From Alcanivorax sp. DSM 26293 (GTDB taxonomy: Bacteria; Pseudomonadota; Gammaproteobacteria; Pseudomonadales; Alcanivoracaceae): a stretch of 64,000 bases of DNA. The position numbers and the translations under genes were made by a program. The stretch covers positions 550,719-614,718 of the forward strand of contig NZ_FNUM01000002.1 of assembly GCF_900107995.1 (NCBI RefSeq). Reading direction: 5' to 3'. Shown here in pieces: positions 42,337 through 49,831 of the stretch. Each line of letters opens with the position of its first letter. Positions within the stretch are counted from its first letter, which is position 1. The notes under the pieces were generated by a model. That model saw only the letters and a program-made list of their open reading frames with translations. It was not told where the DNA came from and searched no databases.

Positions 42337-45300
42337 TCACAAACTCCGCAGCTTGCGCAGCTCCCTTACCCCGACCGCCAGTGTCATGAAATCGTGAGGG
42401 CTGTCGGCCTGCAGGGTTTGCAGGCGGTGAATGCCGAAGGCAACCTTGCGGCTGGCCTTGTCCTCCCAGGCCTCGAAACGGGCGGTGGCGCTGTCGCCCT
42501 CATGCTCCAGCACCTTGGCCGCGACCTGACGGTGCAGGCGATAGGTGTCTTCTCGCAGGTTGGCGCGGGCCAGGGCCTGCCAGCGGCCCTGTACGCTCAA
42601 GTCGATGATGGAAGACAACAGCCAGAGAATCTGCAGATGATCACCCACCAGGAAATAGACTTCCGCCGCCAGCTTCAGTGGCACCTGGGCCTGTGAGGCC
42701 AGCTCGATCACGTCCGGGGCGCTACCCAGCACCATGGTGTTGGCGAGCAGGCGAGCCTCTTTTTCCGGTACACCATCGTCGCCCATACCGGTCACGGCCT
42801 GATCCCACTCCTGACGGTAACTGCCCGGCAGGATGTCCGGCAGCATGGCTTCCAGTTCGCCAATGGACTGGCGATAACGATTGACCGCTTCCGCCACCGG
42901 ACGGCGCCCCCATTTGTAATGGATCAGCCAGGTGGTGACGTGTTTCATCAGGCCGATGACACGGCCATAAAGTCGCAGCTGTACCTGGCTGTCCACTTTG
43001 CCATCCAGCCCATCCACCGGCGCCCAGTACAGGTCACCGTCAAACACCGCATGGGCCATGGCGTAGGCCTTGACGATGCGATGCAATGACAAGCCGTGTT
43101 CGTCCGCGTAACGATGAGCAAAGGAGAACCCCATACGATTGACCACCGCATTGGAAAGCACGGTGGCAATCAGTTCCCGTCGCAGGCCATGGGCCAGCAA
43201 ATCCTCGCGGTAGGATTCCACCAGCTCGCTGGGGAAGTAGTTGAGGACGTCCTGATCGAAGAACGGATCGTCCGGCACATCGGTGGCCAGCATGGCATCG
43301 AACAGGGCGTTCTTGGTGTAGGACAACAGCACCGACAGTTCCGGCCGGGTCAGCCCCTTGCCCCGGGTGCGCCGCTCGCTGAGTCCTTCGTCATCCGGCA
43401 GGTATTCCACCGACCGGGTAAGCATGCCCTGGCGCTCCAGGGTGCGCAGGTGGTTGGCGTGTTCGTCGAGACGACTGGGCGCATTGAATTCCAGCAGGCT
43501 GAGGGCCAGGGACTGCACATAGTTGTCGCGCAGCACGGCGCTGGCCACATCATCGGTCATCCGTTCCAGCAGCGGATCCCGGGTTTCCCGATCCAGACGA
43601 CCATCGCGCAGCCGCTGGTTAAGTGGAATCTTGATGTTCACTTCCCGGTCGGAGCTGTGCACGCCGCCGGAGTTGTCAATGGCGTCCGTGTTGATACAGC
43701 CGCCGTTCAATGCGTATTCGATGCGGCCCAGCTGGGTCAGCCCCAGGTTGCCGCCCTCGCCCACCACCTGGCAGCGCAGGTCGCGGCCGTTAATCCGGAT
43801 GGCATCATTGGCCCGGTCCCCCACCTGGGCCTGGCTTTCATTGCTGCCTTTCACATAGGTGCCGATGCCGCCGTTCCAGAGCAACTCCACCGGCGCCTTG
43901 AGAATGGCAGTAATCAGTTCTGCCGGGGTCAGGGTCCGTTGTTCGATCCCCAGGGCCTCACAGGCCTGCGGGCTCAGGGTGATGCTCTTGGCGCTGCGCG
44001 ACCAGACGCCCCCCCCTTCGGAAATCAGCGAAGCATCGAAATCCTCCCAGGTGGTACCGCGGGTGGTGAAAAGACGCTGCCGCTCGGCAAAGGTGGTTGC
44101 CGGGTCCGGGTCCGGATCAATAAAGATGTGCATGTGGTTGAATGCGGCCACCAGCTTGATCTGTTCGGACAACAGCATGCCGTTCCCGAACACGTCGCCG
44201 CCCATGTCGCCAATGCCCACCACCGTAAAGGGCGTTGTCTGAATATCCTTTCCCGCTTCGCGAAAGTGTCGCTTGACGCTTTCCCATGCGCCACGGGCGG
44301 TGATGCCCATCTTCTTGTGGTCGTAGCCGGCACTGCCGCCGGAGGCAAACGCATCCCCCAGCCAGAAGCCGTATTCCTCGGCCAGACCATTGGCAATATC
44401 AGAAAAGGTCGCCGTCCCCTTGTCCGCCGCCACCACCAGGTAGGGATCGTCGCCATCATGACGGACCACCGATTCAGGCGGCACCACTTGGTCGCCAACC
44501 CGGTTGTCGGTGATGTCCAGCAGGCCGCGAATGAATTCCTTGTAACAGGTGATGCCCAGTTTCTGCCAGGCCTCCCGGTCCGCCGGGTTGCCGCGCTTGA
44601 GGACGAATCCGCCCTTGGCCCCCACCGGCACGATAATGGCGTTTTTCACCATCTGCGCTTTCACCAGGCCCAATACCTCGGTGCGGAAATCCTCTCGCCG
44701 GTCAGACCAGCGCAGCCCACCCCTGGCCACCGGACCGCCACGCAGATGAATCCCCTCCATCTGGGGAGAATAGACAAAGGTTTCATACATGGGCAGCGGC
44801 GGCGGCAATTCCGATACCTGACTCGGGTCCAGTTTCAGACTCACATAGGACTTGTCACGGCCGGCGGCATCCGGCTGATAAAAGTTGGTCCGCAACCCGG
44901 CCCGCACCACACTGAGAAAAGCCCGCAACACCCGGTCCGCATCCAGGGAGGCCACCTGATCCAGCTGGTGATCCAGAGTCTGGGCCAGGGTGATGCCCTC
45001 ATTTTTACGGCGCTCATCGCTAACGGCAGGATCAAAGCGGATCTCGAATAGCTGCACCAGGGACCGGGCGATCCTGGCATGGTCCGCCAGCAACTGCTCC
45101 ATGTAGCCCTGGGAATACGGCAAGCCGGTCTGCACCAGATACTTGGTCAAGGTACGCAGGCAGACGATTTGCCGGGAGTTCAGTCCGGCCAGCAGCACCA
45201 GTCGATTCAGCCCATCGTTCTCCGTATGACCGTGCCAGCATTCCAGGAACGCCTCTTCAAAAAAGCGCTTCTGCTGCACCGGCCCCAGGGCGCAATCGCC

Positions 45301-47139
45301 ATGCACCTGAACATCAAAAACCTGAATCCACTGGGCATCACCCTCGCGGGGCATGACCTGGGTGGGCTCTTGCCTCACCACTCTCAGTCCAAAATTTTCC
45401 AGTGCCGGCAAGACTTCTGACAGGGCGATGGGTTTCTTCTGGCTATAGAGACGCAAACTGGTGGGACACGCCGCACCGTCCTGACTGTTGATCGACAGGG
45501 AAGGCAGCACCGGCTGGGCATCGTGCAACTGGGCCAGGTACTGAATATCTGCCGCTGCTTCCATGGGGCGGGTGTTTTCCTGATATCCCACCGAAAAGGC
45601 ATCGCCATAGCGCAGGGATAACGCCGCACCCTCTTCCCCGTCCTTCTTGAGAATATCGCGAAGCTGGTCCGCCCAGGTCCGGGTCACCGCCAGCAACCGT
45701 TCTTCCACCTGTTCCTGGGACATGGCCAGGCGAGTGCCCTGGGGAATGCGGATAATGCAGTGGATTCGGGCCAGCCCTTCGCGCAGGAAGTCCACGGTGC
45801 GCTCCACCGAATTCCCGTTGCAAAGACTTTTCAGCTCGGCGGTGACGTGGTCGCGCAGCTCTCGGGAATAACGCTCGCGGCTGAGATACACCATGCAGGA
45901 ATAGAAACGGCCATAGCGATCACGGCGCATGAACAGGCTGAGATGATGGCGATCACGCAGCGCGCGAATTCCCATGCAGGTGTGATAAAGCTCTTCCTCG
46001 CTGCACTGGAACAACTCGTCCCGGGGGAGTTGATAGATAATATCGCGCAGATGTTTGCCGGAGTGGGAGCGCTCGGGCAGGCGGGAGCGCTCCAGTACAT
46101 AGTTGACCTTGCGACGTATCAGCGGAATATCACGGGGCCGGTTGATGTAGGCATCCAGGGAAAACAAGCCGATATAGCGATCCGTCCCTTCCACCGTGCC
46201 GTCTTCGGCCAGGCGTTTCACCGACACCACATCCATATAGTGGGGATGATGAATCGGCGAGCGGGCATTGGCCTTGGTCACCACCACCAGACGGCCATGG
46301 GAAATGTACTTTGCCATCTCGTCATGGGGGGCGATAAATTCTTCCGCATTGGCGTAACGGCTACCGGCCTGGGCCAGGCCCAGACCCGCATCATCATCCA
46401 GGGTCAGCTTGATGCCATCTGCCACGGGCTCCGCCCGGGAACGGGCATAGCCGAGAAAGGTGAAATGATCCTGGGAGAGCCAGTCGATGAAGGCTCGCGC
46501 TTCGGCCAGCTCTTCCTGGTCCCGGTTGGGAAACTCCGCCGAGAGATTGCGCTGGGTGGTTTCCAGATTATCCAGCATGGCCGGAAAATCCTGCACCACC
46601 ACCCGCAACTCCCCCAGCACCTGTTCCAGATGTTCCTGCAGATGCTGATAGGCGTCATCGTCGGCCAGCGGCTCGAATTCCACATAGATCAGTGATTCCG
46701 CCGGGTGCTCACCATCGCCAACCCCCACCACCCGAGTCATGTGGCCGTGATTATCGCGGAGCACCTGGATCACCGGGTGAATCGTCCAGTCGATGGCCGT
46801 GCCCGCATCACGCACCGCCATGGCAATGGAGTCCACCAGAAACGGCATGTCATCGGTCACCGTCCTCAGGGCGGCCAGCCCCCCGGACCGGGTGGGAGGT
46901 TTCAGGTGGATCAGGGTTTCTTCCGGGTGGCGCTGGAAAGCCATCATCCAGTGTTGCTGGGCGATATGGAAAAGCTGTTCGGGGGTTCTGGCGGTGAGCG
47001 CGGCCTGGCTGCTCATCTCGAAATAGGCCGCCATGAAACTGCGGAACAGGGGTTGATGCTCAACCCCGACGTGGGCGGTAACCAGTGCTTCCAGCTGGGC
47101 CTGTAACAGGGCCTGGCGCTGCGCGACGTCATCCTGCAT
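42337..47139 (-). CDS. gdhB: NAD-specific glutamate dehydrogenase, large (about 180 kDa) type
   Basis: This 1600-aa tetrameric enzyme deaminates glutamate to 2-oxoglutarate with NAD+. It has a long N-terminal regulatory half and a catalytic region with LRGGPVARGGLRWSDRREDFRTEVLGLVKAQMVKNAIIVPVGAKGGFVLKR, AADKGTATFSDIANGLAEEYGFWLGDAFASGGSAGYDHKKMGITARGAW and VGIGDMGGDVFGNGML, all typical of the P. aeruginosa GdhB and S. clavuligerus class. The ATG at 47139 is preceded by GGAGG; a longer frame from 47205 would run into dispersed repeat copy C and is rejected. It is likely single-gene, with copy C 50 bp upstream in its promoter region. Confidence 0.95.
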   Translation of the reverse strand: MQDDVAQRQALLQAQLEALVTAHVGVEHQPLFRSFMAAYFEMSSQAALTARTPEQLFHIAQQHWMMAFQRHPEETLIHLKPPTRSGGLAALRTVTDDMPFLVDSIAMAVRDAGTAIDWTIHPVIQVLRDNHGHMTRVVGVGDGEHPAESLIYVEFEPLADDDAYQHLQEHLEQVLGELRVVVQDFPAMLDNLETTQRNLSAEFPNRDQEELAEARAFIDWLSQDHFTFLGYARSRAEPVADGIKLTLDDDAGLGLAQAGSRYANAEEFIAPHDEMAKYISHGRLVVVTKANARSPIHHPHYMDVVSVKRLAEDGTVEGTDRYIGLFSLDAYINRPRDIPLIRRKVNYVLERSRLPERSHSGKHLRDIIYQLPRDELFQCSEEELYHTCMGIRALRDRHHLSLFMRRDRYGRFYSCMVYLSRERYSRELRDHVTAELKSLCNGNSVERTVDFLREGLARIHCIIRIPQGTRLAMSQEQVEERLLAVTRTWADQLRDILKKDGEEGAALSLRYGDAFSVGYQENTRPMEAAADIQYLAQLHDAQPVLPSLSINSQDGAACPTSLRLYSQKKPIALSEVLPALENFGLRVVRQEPTQVMPREGDAQWIQVFDVQVHGDCALGPVQQKRFFEEAFLECWHGHTENDGLNRLVLLAGLNSRQIVCLRTLTKYLVQTGLPYSQGYMEQLLADHARIARSLVQLFEIRFDPAVSDERRKNEGITLAQTLDHQLDQVASLDADRVLRAFLSVVRAGLRTNFYQPDAAGRDKSYVSLKLDPSQVSELPPPLPMYETFVYSPQMEGIHLRGGPVARGGLRWSDRREDFRTEVLGLVKAQMVKNAIIVPVGAKGGFVLKRGNPADREAWQKLGITCYKEFIRGLLDITDNRVGDQVVPPESVVRHDGDDPYLVVAADKGTATFSDIANGLAEEYGFWLGDAFASGGSAGYDHKKMGITARGAWESVKRHFREAGKDIQTTPFTVVGIGDMGGDVFGNGMLLSEQIKLVAAFNHMHIFIDPDPDPATTFAERQRLFTTRGTTWEDFDASLISEGGGVWSRSAKSITLSPQACEALGIEQRTLTPAELITAILKAPVELLWNGGIGTYVKGSNESQAQVGDRANDAIRINGRDLRCQVVGEGGNLGLTQLGRIEYALNGGCINTDAIDNSGGVHSSDREVNIKIPLNQRLRDGRLDRETRDPLLERMTDDVASAVLRDNYVQSLALSLLEFNAPSRLDEHANHLRTLERQGMLTRSVEYLPDDEGLSERRTRGKGLTRPELSVLLSYTKNALFDAMLATDVPDDPFFDQDVLNYFPSELVESYREDLLAHGLRRELIATVLSNAVVNRMGFSFAHRYADEHGLSLHRIVKAYAMAHAVFDGDLYWAPVDGLDGKVDSQVQLRLYGRVIGLMKHVTTWLIHYKWGRRPVAEAVNRYRQSIGELEAMLPDILPGSYRQEWDQAVTGMGDDGVPEKEARLLANTMVLGSAPDVIELASQAQVPLKLAAEVYFLVGDHLQILWLLSSIIDLSVQGRWQALARANLREDTYRLHRQVAAKVLEHEGDSATARFEAWEDKASRKVAFGIHRLQTLQADSPHDFMTLAVGVRELRKLRSL

Positions 47140-47189
47140 CGAATCCTCCGGCATCCGTTCAGGCGCGCCGGCAAGGCGCCAGCGGCCCT

Positions 47190-47454
47190 GGGAGCTTCTG
47201 GACAACTCCTTGCGTACTCAGCGTGGCCTGAAGGGTGCAGCTGTTGTGTTTTGTCGTAACGGTCAGGGTGGATCCCTTTCCTGGCGGCAAAGCGCAGCAG
47301 ATGTGCCCTTCAGGCCTCGCCCTCCGGGGCTTCCAGGCTGGCCCACACTCGTTGTTGCAATGTCTCGATGGGTGGACACACACCTTTAACATTGCGCCTA
47401 GATTGTGAGCCAGCCTGGAAGCCTGAGCATGCAAGGAGTTGTCCAGAAGCTCCC
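47190..47454. repeat. dispersed inverted-repeat element, copy C (265 bp, best preserved)
   Basis: The terminal repeats at 47190-47221 and 47423-47454 match in 30 of 32 positions. Inside them are two further inverted repeats: GGCCTGAAGGG (47225-47235) with CCCTTCAGGCC (47306-47316), and GGCTTCCAGGCTGGC (47328-47342) with GCCAGCCTGGAAGCC (47409-47423), both perfect. Folded, this gives a closing stem with two side hairpins. It is reversed relative to copies A and B. No target-site duplication is seen, and no ORF with recognisable coding content is inside. It lies between DUF2288 and gdhB. Confidence 0.85.
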
Positions 47455-47576
47455 TCCTTTCACTCTATACCGGAGGAAGAGATCAATACCAGCCCGGTGC
47501 CGTGATTAGATCAGCAGACCGCGACAGTGGGATGACAAGGGAAGTGACAGAGGCTCCAAACAGGCCTTACCAATAC

Positions 47577-47615
47577 GTAGGGTGCAGTTCGCCTAAGATT
47601 CAGTGCACCCTACGC
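47577..47615. terminator. hairpin downstream of the DUF2288 gene
   Basis: CGTAGGGTGCA and TGCACCCTACG form a perfect 11-bp stem 17 bp beyond the DUF2288 stop, without a T-run. The rest of the gap between this hairpin and repeat copy C (about 120 bp) shows nothing recognisable. Confidence 0.45.
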
Positions 47616-47631
47616 TCCGGCCCCAGGCGTC

Positions 47632-47946
47632 TTACTGTACCTGCACCGGCTGTACCAGCACCCAGGGCATTACCACCACGGTCCACAGTGCCTGGTCGGC
47701 CTCGAACCACTGGCCGGCCTGCGCATCGGCAACCTTGTCCACCTGACCCTTGTCCCGCCACAAAGACAGGGTATCGGCCTGGTCTTCGGAAAACGCCAGG
47801 GCCACCTCGATCAGGTCCAGCTCCGGCGCCACATACACCGTCTGGCCGCGGGCAAAGAAGGGTTGCAGTTCTTTCCAGTTCGCCTTGGCGGTTTCCTGGT
47901 TGAGTTTGGCTTTGAGAATATCGCGATCTGCGGATGGATCAGACAT
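47632..47946 (-). CDS. DUF2288 domain protein
   Basis: This 104-aa protein has the DUF2288 pattern: ILKAKLNQETAKANWKELQPFFARGQTVYVAPELDLIEVALAFSEDQ, followed by QAGQWFEADQALWTVVVMPWVLVQPVQ. It is soluble with no signal. The function of the family is unknown. It sits upstream of gdhB, separated by the dispersed repeat element. Confidence 0.85.
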   Translation of the reverse strand: MSDPSADRDILKAKLNQETAKANWKELQPFFARGQTVYVAPELDLIEVALAFSEDQADTLSLWRDKGQVDKVADAQAGQWFEADQALWTVVVMPWVLVQPVQVQ

Positions 47947-48288
47947 GGGCGGCTCCGTGTTCAGGGCCGTGCATTATCCGTATTCGGAGGGGGGCAATCA
48001 AAGTGCAGGAAAAGAACGCCCGCCACTTGGGGATGGCGGGCGGGCTGTACCGGGGCCGAAATTGAACATCCATGTTCGATTGCGTCCTTGCGAGATCCAC
48101 TTTAGGAGAGTCCCACCCGGAAGATAAGACGCGATTCGCTACAGTTTCTGTAAGCCATTTGCCATTGAAGCAATGCCGTTCTGGCCAGATCGCTGGAGAA
48201 GAGACGATAGCAGCGGCGCGCGCTGTGCCCTTCAGACCGACCAGGCCTCAAGCGCCGCGCCTGCAAAACAGCCTCTCATCACTTCGGG
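47947..48288. other. intergenic region with one GC-rich hairpin
   Basis: These 342 bp lie between the DUF2288 start and the PhoD-like stop. They contain a 9-bp perfect stem CGCCCGCCA/TGGCGGGCG at 48017-48042 without a T-run. Around 48218-48250, TGTGCCCTTCAG recalls an internal block of the dispersed element, but the rest does not align, so no further copy is called. No coding region is supported. Confidence 0.35.
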
Positions 48289-49701
48289 TCAGCGCCAGCG
48301 AATCTTCTGGCTTGTCTCGCTGATCGGCCGCTGCCTGCGGTCGAACAGCTGGAAGCTGGCACCCTCGGCATCAAACGTAACCTCGGAGAAGGCGTTGTCA
48401 CTAAACACCTCCCCTGGTACCTCCACTTTGCCCAGGGGTTTGCCCCAGCCACCATGCAATACGCCCGGCACCCGGATCATCGGGCGATACCAGCGGAACG
48501 CCCGCAGCGCGGTGGGCCAGAACAGGCCCGAGCAGGTCCAGCTATGTACCTGCTTGCCATCCTTCAAGGTCAGACAGGCATACAGGGAGGCATGCACATC
48601 CCCGCTCAGTACCACCAACTTGTCGCTAGGGCTGCGGCCCATGGCTTCCAGCAGACGCTGGCGCTGGTGCATGAAGCCTTCCCAGGCATCCTTGCCACGA
48701 AACGGCCTGCGTTGTTCCGGGAACAAGAGCACCGAGGTCACCAGCACCTTGATGCGCTCCGGATCACGATCCAGCCACTCGATAAACGCCTTTTCCTGAC
48801 TATCACCGATCATGCGGCGCTGCCAGGGCCAGCGGCTCAGTACCCGCTCGGTACGCACATCCATGACAAAGAAATCCGCCGGCCCCCGGGAGAAGGTGTA
48901 CCAGAACCGGTCCGGGTCACGATCCAGATAGGTGCCGGCCTGGTTCAGAGGGGCCGCCGGCGAGTGAGAGGCCTGATAAATCTGATAGGCCTTGATCGCG
49001 GCCGGGTATTTGCTGGTCCACAGCTCTGCATTGGCCCGAGCCGGCCAGTTATTCTCGATTTCATGATCATCGAGGATCATGTAGCTGTTGGTCTCGCGCA
49101 GCAACTTGGCCAGATGGGGCTGGGAAAAGCTTTCCCGATAAAGCGCGTCAAAGTCCTCTCGCGTGGAGGCGGCACCAAATTTATACATGGAATCGGCGTA
49201 CACCTGATCCCCGCCGAAAAGGACAAAATCCGGTTTCGAAGACGTTGCCCGGGATGACATCTCGGCAAAGATCTTGTCTGCCCGATCATCCTGAATCTCG
49301 CCATCAAGGCCAACAAAGCGATAGCAACAGGATCCGAAAAAAAAGCGGGTGGCGCTGGCATCCGGCTGGTTGGTAAGAAATTGCCCCTGTTCTACGGCGC
49401 TCCAGTCCAGCGCCACATCCTCTTGTCTGTTCACCCAGCCCGCCTGGAACTCGTAGCGGGTGCCTGGCTGCAGCTGGTTGAGGATCACCACACCAGAGCC
49501 ATCGAAGTTGCCATTGAGCCGGAACGCCCTTGGCGGTGACCAGTCCATCTCCCCCGCCCGTCGCCAGCGGATACGCCCCCACAACCCTTTTTCTCCGGCC
49601 GACAGTTTCCCTTTCGGCAAGCCACCGAAGACCCGAACATGGGAATCCCCTGCCTCACCCACCACCGGTCCCACCGCAAAACGGTTTACACTCTGACTCA
49701 T
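48289..49701 (-). CDS. PhoD-like alkaline phosphatase/phosphodiesterase family protein
   Basis: This 470-aa metallophosphatase has an N-terminal beta-sandwich (about 1-115). The PhoD catalytic domain follows: FFFGSCCYRF, DFVLFGGDQVYADSMY, MILDDHEIENNWP, and LVVLSGDVHASLYACLTL with metal-binding Asp and His residues. There is no signal peptide or Tat motif at the N terminus (MSQSVNRFAVGPVVGEAG), so unlike secreted PhoD it is probably cytosolic. The substrate is unknown. It is divergent from the hybrid kinase gene. Confidence 0.88.
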   Translation of the reverse strand: MSQSVNRFAVGPVVGEAGDSHVRVFGGLPKGKLSAGEKGLWGRIRWRRAGEMDWSPPRAFRLNGNFDGSGVVILNQLQPGTRYEFQAGWVNRQEDVALDWSAVEQGQFLTNQPDASATRFFFGSCCYRFVGLDGEIQDDRADKIFAEMSSRATSSKPDFVLFGGDQVYADSMYKFGAASTREDFDALYRESFSQPHLAKLLRETNSYMILDDHEIENNWPARANAELWTSKYPAAIKAYQIYQASHSPAAPLNQAGTYLDRDPDRFWYTFSRGPADFFVMDVRTERVLSRWPWQRRMIGDSQEKAFIEWLDRDPERIKVLVTSVLLFPEQRRPFRGKDAWEGFMHQRQRLLEAMGRSPSDKLVVLSGDVHASLYACLTLKDGKQVHSWTCSGLFWPTALRAFRWYRPMIRVPGVLHGGWGKPLGKVEVPGEVFSDNAFSEVTFDAEGASFQLFDRRQRPISETSQKIRWR

Positions 49702-49831
49702 GGCTTATGTCCCCCCTGCATTGAGCCCCCCGGCCCACGCTGCTAGCATCACTGATACGCGGTGCAAACAAACGCTATGGCCACTGTTCCAGGCCCTCAA
49801 TAAACAGCACCCTCTGTCAGGAATAAAAACG

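Noticed and set aside
43096..45051. Long plus-strand open frame (651 aa) opposite gdhB
   Set aside because: Antisense shadow of the strongly conserved GdhB catalytic region; no recognisable domain or ribosome site.
47139..47205. Extended N terminus of gdhB from 47205
   Set aside because: The extension would be encoded partly by the dispersed repeat terminal arm, while GGAGG sits correctly before the ATG at 47139.
48160..48260. Possible fourth copy of the dispersed repeat near 48218
   Set aside because: Only a 12-base match (TGTGCCCTTCAG) is convincing; terminal arms are missing.
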